Below, in pieces: positions 37,574 to 44,795 of a stretch of DNA of 44,795 nt. The notes under the pieces are model-generated. The model did not search any database. It saw nothing but the letters and a program-made list of their open reading frames with translations, and had not been told where the DNA came from. The position numbers and the translations under genes are program-made. Origin of the DNA: Klebsiella indica (GTDB taxonomy: Bacteria; Pseudomonadota; Gammaproteobacteria; Enterobacterales; Enterobacteriaceae); the NCBI RefSeq assembly GCF_005860775.1, contig NZ_VCHQ01000038.1:1-44795 (forward strand). The letters run 5' to 3'. Within the stretch, counting starts at the first letter, position 1. Every line of letters starts with the position of its first letter.

Positions 37574-37599
37574 AAAAGCACCTGCAAGGGTGCTTTTTT
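37574..37599 (+). terminator. Plus-strand intrinsic terminator
   Basis: AAAAGCACC / GGTGCTTTT stem with TTTTTT on the plus strand. It could end readthrough from the lipoprotein gene or a short RNA antisense to the leader of the 25-residue peptide. The remaining 37600-37692 shows nothing. Confidence 0.75.
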
Positions 37600-37692
37600 A
37601 TGTATTGATTAAATTAGTAGAGTGATAATGTACGAATGGTAATATTAAAATTCAAACTATAAGTTAGCTTAGTTTAATGATGCCATACAAAA

Positions 37693-38106
37693 CTACAGCC
37701 CATACTTTTTCCTTTTATCCTTCATGGATAACCCTCTTTTTAAGGTCGAAGCCTCATATTTCCTTTTCTCATTAGCATAGACTTTCTCTGTTCGGCTACT
37801 ATTACTGACTATAAAATTAATCAATGAAGAACATACATGCTTCATACGCTCTTTGTTGATCAAATCATCATCCAGTTTATTTATATGACTATAATATGAA
37901 AGTAGCAGGAAGGTTAAAACAACCTCCCTGTTGGAGAAGGTCATTTTTTCTATACCACTTTGGTATTTGATATAAAATCCTGCACAAAAAAGATACGCGT
38001 TCTCTATAATTTCTTTATCTTCAAAACCTGATTGCGTAAGTTTATCCACAAATCTATCAAGCAGAAGAAGATATCTTTCCATAAGATTGACGTTTATTTT
38101 TTTCAT
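37693..38106 (-). CDS. Hypothetical protein (137 residues)
   Basis: Not recognised. A helical, soluble protein (KKINVNLMERYLLLLDRFVD...; NREVVLTFLLLSYYSHINKL) with a basic Lys/Arg-rich C-terminus (RKYEASTLKRGLSMKDKRKKYGL), which suggests nucleic acid contact. I take ATG 38106, since AAGG lies nine bases before it, rather than ATG 38115. It is the distal gene on the minus strand after the recombinase trio, 116 bases beyond the coiled-coil gene, and may belong to that module. Confidence 0.6.
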   Translation of the reverse strand: MKKINVNLMERYLLLLDRFVDKLTQSGFEDKEIIENAYLFCAGFYIKYQSGIEKMTFSNREVVLTFLLLSYYSHINKLDDDLINKERMKHVCSSLINFIVSNSSRTEKVYANEKRKYEASTLKRGLSMKDKRKKYGL

Positions 38107-38222
38107 AATATGCATCCTTGCACGTTAAGTTAGGTCTTCCTGACGATCAATAAATAACATTTTTAAATTAAAAATCAATAGTACAGTAAAAATATATTTA
38201 CAGAATGTAATATCAAATTTAC

Positions 38223-38618
38223 TTAATTATCGTTTTTTGCACGCAAAGGTTCATTTAGCTGATGTGGCTTAAGTCCATACTTATATGAATTGTACTGCCA
38301 TAGTGTAAACTGTTCTTTATATCTGGTATTTTGCTTCTTCAGAATTTCATTTTCCGCTTCCAGATTTTTTATCCTCTGTGCAGCAATTCTCAGGTTAGCA
38401 GGTTTTTTAAGAGGATTTTCATCGTGTTTTAATTTTTCCTTTTTCAATAGATATGCATTCACTATATCTTTGTGCATACTCAATGACTGTCGAGTGGGTT
38501 TCTTTCCAATATGTGGTTTTACAGATTCACATAATGAATCCCATGTTAACTTACCATTCCATGTCTGGATGGTGCTTTTAATTTTATTTATATCTTTTCT
38601 TGTTAAATGTTTTGCCAT
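38223..38618 (-). CDS. TnpC-like coiled-coil partner of the recombinase trio
   Basis: A 131-residue basic protein with an N-terminal helix-rich part (KDINKIKSTIQTWNGKLTWDSLCESV; IGKKPTRQSLSMHKDIVNAY) and a central coiled coil (AAQRIKNLEAENEILKKQN, about 80-98). Its size, coiled coil and place 34 bases after the 627-residue recombinase match TnpC of Tn554 (about 125 residues), which influences transposition frequency and orientation, and the small fourth gene that follows trio recombinases. Probably an accessory DNA-binding protein. Assignment from architecture and context. Confidence 0.65.
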   Translation of the reverse strand: MAKHLTRKDINKIKSTIQTWNGKLTWDSLCESVKPHIGKKPTRQSLSMHKDIVNAYLLKKEKLKHDENPLKKPANLRIAAQRIKNLEAENEILKKQNTRYKEQFTLWQYNSYKYGLKPHQLNEPLRAKNDN

Positions 38619-38652
38619 ATCACCACCTATTTACTTTATTAATTTTTATAAG

Positions 38653-40536
38653 TTATTTTTGATTTTTCGGGATCTTTTTGTCTAAAATGGACAACACTTT
38701 TTCGTAGTGAGCAACCCATCTATCGGCACCATAATGATCATCATCCACAGCATCTTTAGCCATTTGCCAGAGTGAGCGGATTTTTTTAATGCTTTGTTCT
38801 CTTTGCTGTTCACTCATTTTGCTATGCCCTACCCATCCATAATGGGCGGTTTCAGATAATTTCCTGCAAGGGGGGATGACGTAATCGTGAATACAATATC
38901 CATGAGGTGTTAAATGAATAGCCCCACTCTCTGAATCATTAAACACTCCAGTCCCGACAGGCAGAATCTCACCAGGCTTGGGCTGGTAGCAATAACGATG
39001 ATTCCCCAGCTTCAGTGTCTCGACTTTTTCAAGCATCTCTTCCTGCGAAGTATGGTTGTAGTCTCGGTTTTGCATCACACTGACTCTACCCGACCATTTT
39101 GCGATATCTAACTCTGATAATTCACCGAGATGAGCAAGTGTGTTTAGCAAATGTCTTGGCTGATGAGAGCGCAGATATAACGCTTTACCTGAATCATCCA
39201 GATAGTCGTAACGCGCAAAGATATTTTTCATTACCTGTCTGTTTTTTCTTGCCTTCTCTATATCCTGCGTAAAGAAGTCATAGGTTGGCCTGTATAATAC
39301 GTAATCAACTGTCATTTTCAGATCATGGCACTGATGCAGATTCAAAAGACACAATGCATTGCTGTATTTCACTGATTTCTCTTCATCAAACCAGGGAAAA
39401 TCCGCAGGTAATAATCCAGTTATCATTTTCCATAGTTTTCTCAGTGTGTAATGCCCGTCTTTTGGATTCAGGAACGAAGTGCCCCCGTCGAGACTCGTGC
39501 GCTTCAGTTTTTCAATACATTGCTTCTTATCATTTAGTGGATAACCAAGCGCGTGGCAAACCTGAATAACATCAAGGGGTTTATCTTCACTTACTTCAGG
39601 GCAAAGCGAGTGTCTATAAAATTTATCCGGCGAGGATTCATACCATCCTGCAAGAGTGCGTGCGTTTTCAGACAGTCTGCGCAGTCTGCTAATGGCTTTT
39701 CTAGCAACGGGCACGATTACGTCAGGTATCCACTTGATAGTAGCACCATAGCCTTTTACGGAATAAAAACGCAGCCCATATCGCTCTACCCCATTTTTAT
39801 CATTTCGGGTAATTTCACAGTCAGCACGCAAGGCCAGTATTTCTGAGGCACGACTTGGTGAACACATCAGTAGCGCAAAAGCTGAGGCTGTAAACAGATC
39901 TCTCTCACTGAGTTCTTCATCCGGTCGGGAAAAAATTTCGGCTATAGCGAGTAAAGCTCGCTCATCCGGTAATTTATTTTTTCTGTCTTCATTTTCTTTC
40001 TCAGGAAGATAATTATTTTTAGTATGGGGTTTGACCGGATTGACCCACCCAAGGAAGCCACACTTCACAAAATGATATTCAGATAAAAACTTAGCCAGTT
40101 TTTCAATCTCATAGCCACATTTATACAGAAAATTTTTTCCATAATGCTGACCTGCAATCTGCAAAGCTTCATCAAGAACAATGACCGATGTATTATAAAC
40201 ATAAGCATTTTGATGAACCTGTAAAAGTGCTTTTTCCAGGCACTTCAACACCGTTATTGCTGTACCAGGCTTTTTAACTGGGTTCAGTGCCTGCTGATAT
40301 CGAATATAGCTTTTTGCAAAATCTACAAAGTTTTTATCTAACAGGTATTCATCTTTAAATGTGCCACAGCCAGAGTCCAATTTTCTAAAAATGGCAATAC
40401 CTCTCCAGACAGGCGAATCCCATTTCAGATCTGCTCCGAACACGGTTAATTTACCACGGCAAAAGCTGATAAATTCCTGAACATTTCTTTCTGCATCTAA
40501 ATCGGAGTGAGATTTGAATACAATGACATTATTCAT
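38653..40536 (-). CDS. Tyrosine recombinase 3 of the trio (TnpB-like)
   Basis: A 627-residue tyrosine recombinase, about the length of Tn554 TnpB (630). The catalytic set is complete: Arg229 (SPSRASEILAL), His468-Gln-Pro-Arg471 (SHQPRHLLNT), Trp481 (AKWSGR) and Tyr493 in RDYNHTS, the TnpB-type tyrosine context. The long N-terminal part (1 to about 200) has no known domain, and the C-terminal ~130 residues after Tyr carry Cys/His pairs (GYCIH, PPC) that could bind zinc. It overlaps recombinase 2 by eight bases; AGAGGTGATAT gives its ribosome site. Confidence 0.88.
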   Translation of the reverse strand: MNNVIVFKSHSDLDAERNVQEFISFCRGKLTVFGADLKWDSPVWRGIAIFRKLDSGCGTFKDEYLLDKNFVDFAKSYIRYQQALNPVKKPGTAITVLKCLEKALLQVHQNAYVYNTSVIVLDEALQIAGQHYGKNFLYKCGYEIEKLAKFLSEYHFVKCGFLGWVNPVKPHTKNNYLPEKENEDRKNKLPDERALLAIAEIFSRPDEELSERDLFTASAFALLMCSPSRASEILALRADCEITRNDKNGVERYGLRFYSVKGYGATIKWIPDVIVPVARKAISRLRRLSENARTLAGWYESSPDKFYRHSLCPEVSEDKPLDVIQVCHALGYPLNDKKQCIEKLKRTSLDGGTSFLNPKDGHYTLRKLWKMITGLLPADFPWFDEEKSVKYSNALCLLNLHQCHDLKMTVDYVLYRPTYDFFTQDIEKARKNRQVMKNIFARYDYLDDSGKALYLRSHQPRHLLNTLAHLGELSELDIAKWSGRVSVMQNRDYNHTSQEEMLEKVETLKLGNHRYCYQPKPGEILPVGTGVFNDSESGAIHLTPHGYCIHDYVIPPCRKLSETAHYGWVGHSKMSEQQREQSIKKIRSLWQMAKDAVDDDHYGADRWVAHYEKVLSILDKKIPKNQK

Positions 40537-41890
40537 ATATCACCTCTTTGTTATCAGCATTATTGTGTAATGGTCTGAAATAAATACAGCTATGACATGG
40601 TATTGTTGAAGTATCGACGCAGGGTGAACATGTTTTTTTCGTCAATAAACCATGATTGCCATTGGCTCTATCCCCCTGCACTTTCCCAAGAAAAACATCA
40701 GCAAGAAAGGCCAGTTTCTTAGAAACTGCCTGACTAATTTTTTCGGCATTATCGGGAAGGTTTTCAATATAAATTCCTGCACTGGCGATTGAAGAGTGAT
40801 CTAACAGTTCGGCAATAACCTGTACGCTACATCCTTCACGGGCCAGTCTTGTCCCAATGGTATAACGAAGCCTGCGCGCACTCATTTTCATGGGCTGTGC
40901 CGTTTTTTCCGAAATCACATTTTCTTTTTTAATTATTTTTTTCAGAATAATATCAACAGTATGTTTTGATGCATGAAGTCTGTCAGAAACTAGTAAGTCT
41001 AAGGTTTTCTCTCTTCCGACCAGCATCTTACAATGGGTTCTGTCAACGAAAACGGGAATCTCATCTTTTTCTGCTGGCTTAAGTGCCCTGCCAATTTGAG
41101 ATTCAATAAGTGCAACAGAGGCGCTGGCTTGTTGGTTGAGGATATCAAACATAGATTTATTAATATTCAATGACCTGAAAGACTGCCTGAACCCAAGACC
41201 TTGCTTAACTCTGGGAATATTTATAAGAAACCTCACTTCGCCATTGCGTGTCCTTTCTTTTACTATATCTTTCAATTTTAATGACATGATTTGCAATGGT
41301 CTTCGCCCTGAAAAACTCGCTAACAATGCCGCAGAAAACTCATGCAGTGCTATTTTTTTATTTCTGTAAGCACTGTATATAGCCTGATTCAGAGCCTCAT
41401 GCTCATTATCAGTCAATGCCCCTTTATCCGGGTTGTCCTGTCTTATGATATTCCCTGCTTCTTTAACTTTTAACCTTGTTGCTTTCAGAAGCGTTATTAC
41501 TTTTTCATCAATGCCATAGTAGCCCAGAGAATGCCATCTGATGAAAAAACATCTCAAACTCACTAAATTCTGCATTTTCCATTTAGGCAGTGAAGCTCTG
41601 TAGTTTAAGATAACCGATTCATCAATATATTCAGGGGATACCTTACTAATAAAATCATTCATGGCATTATTTATTTTCGATACATAGCTGGGGCTATATC
41701 GACAGGCATAAAAAGCAAGCGTATTCAGATATCCATCAATTAATTTTGATTCAAGGAGAAGAGATACTGCCTCAACATTAACAAGGCTATTTCTGTTTAA
41801 TCTCCACTGTCCATCATTGATACAAAATGAATAGTCAGACTGTTTTGCTTTTAAAAGCACTCTATCTTCCTGACATTTTAAATCATTCAT
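40529..41890 (-). CDS. Tyrosine recombinase 2 of the trio, atypical active site
   Basis: A 453-residue tyrosine recombinase fold. Arg197 (SGRRPLQIMSL) and a Tyr at 374 after His365 (LLDHSSIASAGIY) are present, but box II reads SARRLRYT, so the usual His of HxxR is Arg (Arg339-x-x-Arg342), and the Glu after Arg I is Gln200. It may be a structural or weakly active partner in a recombinase complex. The C-terminus has a Cys cluster (CSPCVDTSTIPCHSC), a likely zinc site. The start at 41890 follows GGAGGG and overlaps recombinase 1 by eight bases. Confidence 0.85.
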   Translation of the reverse strand: MNDLKCQEDRVLLKAKQSDYSFCINDGQWRLNRNSLVNVEAVSLLLESKLIDGYLNTLAFYACRYSPSYVSKINNAMNDFISKVSPEYIDESVILNYRASLPKWKMQNLVSLRCFFIRWHSLGYYGIDEKVITLLKATRLKVKEAGNIIRQDNPDKGALTDNEHEALNQAIYSAYRNKKIALHEFSAALLASFSGRRPLQIMSLKLKDIVKERTRNGEVRFLINIPRVKQGLGFRQSFRSLNINKSMFDILNQQASASVALIESQIGRALKPAEKDEIPVFVDRTHCKMLVGREKTLDLLVSDRLHASKHTVDIILKKIIKKENVISEKTAQPMKMSARRLRYTIGTRLAREGCSVQVIAELLDHSSIASAGIYIENLPDNAEKISQAVSKKLAFLADVFLGKVQGDRANGNHGLLTKKTCSPCVDTSTIPCHSCIYFRPLHNNADNKEVIYE

Positions 41891-43094
41891 TAATGTATCC
41901 CTCCATCAGTTGGTTCTGCATGGCAAGAGAAGTTTTGTGAGCCTCTTCAACTAAATGCCTTCTGTTATAAATTTGCGCCGTTCCAGAACCCGTTTTCCAT
42001 CCCATAAGATACGATCTGATTTGTTCTTCCTTTTCCTCCGAAAAAGTCTCATCCATCCCATCTACCAGTGAGGAAAACTCATAATTCCATGTATGTCTTA
42101 ATTTATGTCCTGTTAGTTCGGCCAGTTCAGGTGAAGTCTCGCTTATCATATTAATAATTTTATGATATGCAGAAAAAGACAATGGTTTTCCCTGTGAATA
42201 TCCTTTTTTATATGTAATAAAGAGAAAATCGTTACCTTTTGAATTATTCACATGACGCCTATCCTGCATAATATAATTAAATAACTCAGCCATTAATGTA
42301 TTGCCCACAGAAAACATTCTCTCACAAGTCTTCACAAGTGGTTGATTAACTCTTGGATCAAACTTATCATTGGGTCGTCTTTTTATTACAATCATTCCTG
42401 AAGAAAAATCGATATCCCTGATGCGAAGATTTAACAACTCTCCTGCCCTGATCCCAAAAGAAAAAAGGAGTAATATAATCAATCGGTTTCTTGACTGAAC
42501 TTCATCAGCAAAAGGATTAAGTTCAGAGCCAGGTCTGACTATCTCAAATAAAATATCAAGCTGTTCTCTGCTTAATGTTTTCTCATGGATTTGATTTTTA
42601 TATCCGTTTTCATTTGATGGTCTTTTATTTTTTAGCTTATCAATAAAACTGTCCATTATTTTTTGATTATCTTTACTCTTAGTTCCGATTGTGTGAACTT
42701 CACACAGCCATTCAAGATAATTAATAATAACGGTCAACCTGAAATATTTTGTCGGTTCTTTAACAACACTATGCTCATGCAAAAATGTTGTTCTTTTGTC
42801 TTTGAAGTTTTTCGAAACGAAATCAGCCAAATCATCAATTTCATTAAGATCCAGAAATTGCAACGTAGCTATTCTCTCTCTGATATCTATTCCTCTGAGA
42901 GAAAAAAATCGATATAGTAATGCCAAATTTCCGCCAATAGCCTCCATCGTGTTGATCGACTTTGATCTGTTTCTAACTTGTGTAGTTATATAGAGGTTTG
43001 GATAATATAAAGGCTCTCCTGATATTTTATCTATCACATGGCAAAACCTTTCTCCACTTTCAAAAACAAAAGAATTAACGCTGTATTTTTTCAC
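41883..43094 (-). CDS. Tyrosine recombinase 1 of the trio (GmtY/TnpA-like)
   Basis: A 403-residue tyrosine recombinase with a full active site: Arg216 (FGIRAGELLNL), Lys238 (VIKRR), His330-Lys-Leu-Arg333 (GHKLRHTW), Trp366 in the His/Trp place (GWKTGSGTAQIY) and Tyr376. I chose GTG 43094 because AAAGGAG sits six bases upstream; an in-frame ATG at 43151 lacks a ribosome site. First gene of the overlapping set recombinase 1-2-3-coiled-coil, transcribed leftward as one operon, in the manner of Tn554-type tnpABC and Gamma-Mobile-Trio islands. Confidence 0.88.
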   Translation of the reverse strand: MKKYSVNSFVFESGERFCHVIDKISGEPLYYPNLYITTQVRNRSKSINTMEAIGGNLALLYRFFSLRGIDIRERIATLQFLDLNEIDDLADFVSKNFKDKRTTFLHEHSVVKEPTKYFRLTVIINYLEWLCEVHTIGTKSKDNQKIMDSFIDKLKNKRPSNENGYKNQIHEKTLSREQLDILFEIVRPGSELNPFADEVQSRNRLIILLLFSFGIRAGELLNLRIRDIDFSSGMIVIKRRPNDKFDPRVNQPLVKTCERMFSVGNTLMAELFNYIMQDRRHVNNSKGNDFLFITYKKGYSQGKPLSFSAYHKIINMISETSPELAELTGHKLRHTWNYEFSSLVDGMDETFSEEKEEQIRSYLMGWKTGSGTAQIYNRRHLVEEAHKTSLAMQNQLMEGYINE

Positions 43095-43149
43095 ATCATC
43101 TCCTTTAAATTTTACATTAATACACAGGTGATATATATTAATAAATGAC

Positions 43150-43176
43150 ACTATTATTTTTTACAAAAATAATAGT
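43150..43176. promoter_or_regulatory. Inverted repeat upstream of the recombinase trio
   Basis: Perfect 12-bp arms ACTATTATTTTT / AAAAATAATAGT around tac, 56 bases upstream of the recombinase 1 start. It may be a recombinase-binding or regulatory site. Confidence 0.5.
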
Positions 43177-43230
43177 TGTTAATTTGTTTATTTTTGTTTC
43201 AATTCAATAATATGAGTGCTAAAATTTTCG

Positions 43231-43246
43231 CACCTTATATAAGGTG
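43231..43246. promoter_or_regulatory. 16-bp palindrome, candidate operator
   Basis: CACCTTATATAAGGTG is a perfect palindrome in the AT-rich interval (43095-43428) between alpA and the recombinase operon. It is well placed to bind a dimeric regulator. The rest of the interval holds no gene. Confidence 0.5.
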
Positions 43247-43428
43247 AATCTAGTTTTTATTATGTTTACCTAATACTTATCAGTTTACCTCTGAGCCTTA
43301 GAAATACTAAGTTAACTTTAATCTGTAAATTTTTCTGTAAAATATACATACTTTTTATTCATTTATTTTTTACATTATTGGTAAATTGCAGTTTTTTATA
43401 TTCCAAAGAAAGGCCTTTATTAATTTAA

Positions 43429-43635
43429 TCAGGCAACGTGCTTTCTTGAGTTTTCGATAGTCAATTGAATCCATTCATCTACTTCACTTTCAATGAAAGC
43501 AACAGCACGAGATCCAATTTTTACTGGCGCTGGGAAGCATCCTTTGCTGATTAGCTGATAGATCCAGGCTTTACCATAACCGGTTCGATTGAGAACTTCA
43601 GGGAGGCGAATAAGACGGGTGTTGTGCTGATTCAT
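43429..43635 (-). CDS. alpA: AlpA-family transcriptional regulator
   Basis: A 68-residue MerR-like winged helix protein of the AlpA family: RLIRLPEVLNRTGYGKAWIYQLI (helix-turn-helix), KGCFPAPVKIGSRAVAF (wing) and ESEVDEWI at the end. AlpA-type proteins switch on integrase or excisionase genes of P4-like elements and islands. AGAGGAAACGACT precedes the start. It reads toward the recombinase operon, suggesting it controls it or an excision function. Confidence 0.92.
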   Translation of the reverse strand: MNQHNTRLIRLPEVLNRTGYGKAWIYQLISKGCFPAPVKIGSRAVAFIESEVDEWIQLTIENSRKHVA

Positions 43636-43735
43636 AGTCGTTTCCTCTTGTGTCGTTTTGATGGGAATGACTATACGAGTGAATCAGCAAGAAAGAGACA
43701 GAAGCTGAGAACGCCAGAGCTAATAGAGGTTAGCC

Positions 43736-44476
43736 TTAGTCAGAATCTGAGATTTTCATCACCTCTGAAACTCTGATCTTTTTCAAATGGCTGTTCTTGT
43801 TGATGAACAGATGAAACTGGCGAATAAAAGGTATACTCGCCGCCTTCAAAGCAAGGGGTTTGTCTGTATCCCTGATTTGGTGGTTCAGGCGAGTGTTGAT
43901 CTCATCATCGTCATCTGTATACAACAGGCGAGAAAGGCGGTCTTCTGATATACGTACTTTATGTAATTTTGACCATACCAGGATGTCGATCATGGGAATG
44001 AGTCTGTAATTAATGATTTTCTTGATGGTGCCATAGCCAAACCTGATCGAATCAGATGTATCGGCTTCGATACCCCGTACTTTACGCCATTGAGGTAGCG
44101 CAGCTTTGAGTGATTCAGCGATCTCTTCATCTGTCCCGTTTGCAAGATCGATTTCGACCATGACAGTATCCCTGAACAACTTGGGGAGAGCTTCTGAAAC
44201 AGGGCTATCGAGGAATTCGCGGTTAACCGAGTACTCATCACCACCCTCCCAGAAGAAAAGTGAATTTCGCAGCCCGACAATACTGAGTTGCGCCAGTCTT
44301 TCAGTTGTTGTCAGATAGAAGTGAGGTGGCTGGTACAGGGTATCTTCTCTGGTAAGATAGCCAAGATGTTTTTCGGTAATGAGAAACGGTTTTCCACTGA
44401 AAATCCGTTCAATGTAAAGCCTGACCGCTTCTGCTTCGAATTCTTCATGTGTATTAGTCGCGACTTGATCTGACAC
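43736..44476 (-). CDS. DUF6387-like protein, N-terminus probably disturbed by an insertion sequence
   Basis: The 246-residue product resembles DUF6387 proteins that accompany alpA in islands: the core SIRFGYGTIKKIINYRLIPMIDILVWSKLHKVRIS is the most recognisable part; function unknown. The only starts available are GTG 44476 (weak ribosome site) and later ones. An IS481-type element begins just upstream, so the natural N-terminus may be missing and the present first residues could be partly IS-derived. No TM segments. Confidence 0.65.
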   Translation of the reverse strand: MSDQVATNTHEEFEAEAVRLYIERIFSGKPFLITEKHLGYLTREDTLYQPPHFYLTTTERLAQLSIVGLRNSLFFWEGGDEYSVNREFLDSPVSEALPKLFRDTVMVEIDLANGTDEEIAESLKAALPQWRKVRGIEADTSDSIRFGYGTIKKIINYRLIPMIDILVWSKLHKVRISEDRLSRLLYTDDDDEINTRLNHQIRDTDKPLALKAASIPFIRQFHLFINKNSHLKKIRVSEVMKISDSD

Positions 44477-44551
44477 ATGGCCTTGAAAGGTTGAGAGTTA
44501 CCGGTTTTGATATGGGTGTCGAATCCTTATACAAAACACGAGGTAACTCTC

Positions 44552-44795
44552 ATGCTTCATACTACCAATCCCGTTATCAAACACAAAGCCGGTTTGCTCA
44601 ATCTGGCTGAAGAACTCAGCAACGTGTCGAAGGCCTGCAAAATCATGGGCGTCTCCCGCGATACGTTTTATCGTTATCGTGAGCTGGCCGATAAAGGTGG
44701 CGTGGATGCGTTGATAAATCGTAGCCGTCGCGCTCCTAACCTTAAAAACCGAACCGATGAGGCCACTGAGCGGGCTGTTGTTGATTATGCTGTGG
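44552..44795 (+). mobile_element. IS481-family transposase, 5' part (runs off the window)
   Basis: From ATG 44552 (after GAGGTAAC) the frame is open to the right edge: MLHTTNPVIKHKAGLLNLAEE, then the helix-turn-helix VSKACKIMGVSRDTFYRYRELADKGGVDALINRSR, typical of IS481 (IS3-like DDE) transposases. The DDE catalytic domain lies beyond the window. The left IS end falls somewhere in about 44460-44500. Confidence 0.88.

Noticed and set aside
38290..38685. 131-codon plus-strand frame opposite the TnpC-like gene
   Set aside because: Low-complexity Phe/Ser-rich translation antisense to a coiled-coil protein that fits its operon.
38223..43094. Recombinase-in-trio (RIT) element
   Set aside because: RIT proteins are, as I recall, three of about 300-400 residues; here the second and third are 453 and 627 residues with a TnpC-like fourth gene, closer to Tn554/GMT.
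25802..44795. Prophage
   Set aside because: No capsid, tail, terminase or lysis genes; only integration, mobilization, defence and unknown genes.
25802..44795. Second copy of the ssrA 3' end marking the right end of an ssrA-specific element
   Set aside because: I looked for another acceptor-end sequence (cagctccacca) in the island and saw none within the window.
25802..44795. CRISPR array
   Set aside because: No regularly spaced repeats of CRISPR size were seen.

Overview
The window is enterobacterial chromosome and is most consistent with Salmonella. It has the conserved gene order rrs-clpB-pgeF-rluD / bamD / raiA / pheL-pheA / tyrA-aroF / yfiR-dgcN-yfiB / rplS-trmD-rimM-rpsP / ffh / ypjD-corB / grpE / nadK / recN / bamE / ratB-ratA / smpB-ssrA, with near-E. 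coli protein sequences. It also carries a gluconolactonase-like gene between pheA and tyrA, which E. coli K-12 lacks. Species assignment is by recognition only; Citrobacter is not formally excluded.

Positions 1-25800 are core genome. The 5' part of a 16S rRNA gene lies on the minus strand with its two tandem promoters. It is followed by stress and ribosome genes (clpB and grpE with sigma-32 promoters, raiA with a class II CRP promoter), aromatic amino acid genes (attenuator-controlled pheA; tyrA-aroF behind TyrR boxes), the YfiRNB cyclic-di-GMP module, the rpsP operon, ffh, Bam lipoproteins, the SOS gene recN (two LexA boxes), and the trans-translation pair smpB and ssrA. REP/BIME and ERIC repeats sit between genes.

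Positions 25800-44795 are an accessory, visibly AT-rich island downstream of ssrA. From left to right it holds: a DUF4236-type gene; a 45-base 3' fragment of a tRNA-Pro(GGG) gene, which looks like an attachment site, directly before a P4-type integrase with arm-site-like repeats; a three-gene operon best read as an ABC-3C anti-phage system (Cap4/DUF4297-like nuclease effector, middle component, SMC/Rad50-like ATPase with a CxxC hook); a small protein plus membrane protein pair; a mobC-relaxase pair behind a perfect 15-bp inverted repeat (candidate oriT or operator); a membrane protein plus lipoprotein pair; an unlisted 25-residue hydrophobic peptide gene with toxin-like layout; a second mobility module of three overlapping tyrosine recombinases and a coiled-coil partner (Tn554 tnpABC-like / Gamma-Mobile-Trio-like); alpA; a DUF6387-like gene; and the start of an IS481-family element.

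Together the island looks like a composite of an integrative mobilizable element (integrase, relaxase, no conjugation machinery of its own) and a recombinase-trio island, with defence cargo between them. The most interesting parts are the ABC-3C operon, the recombinase trio (whose middle member lacks the usual catalytic histidine), the misplaced tRNA-Pro attachment fragment beside ssrA, and the small peptide locus at 37.4 kb.
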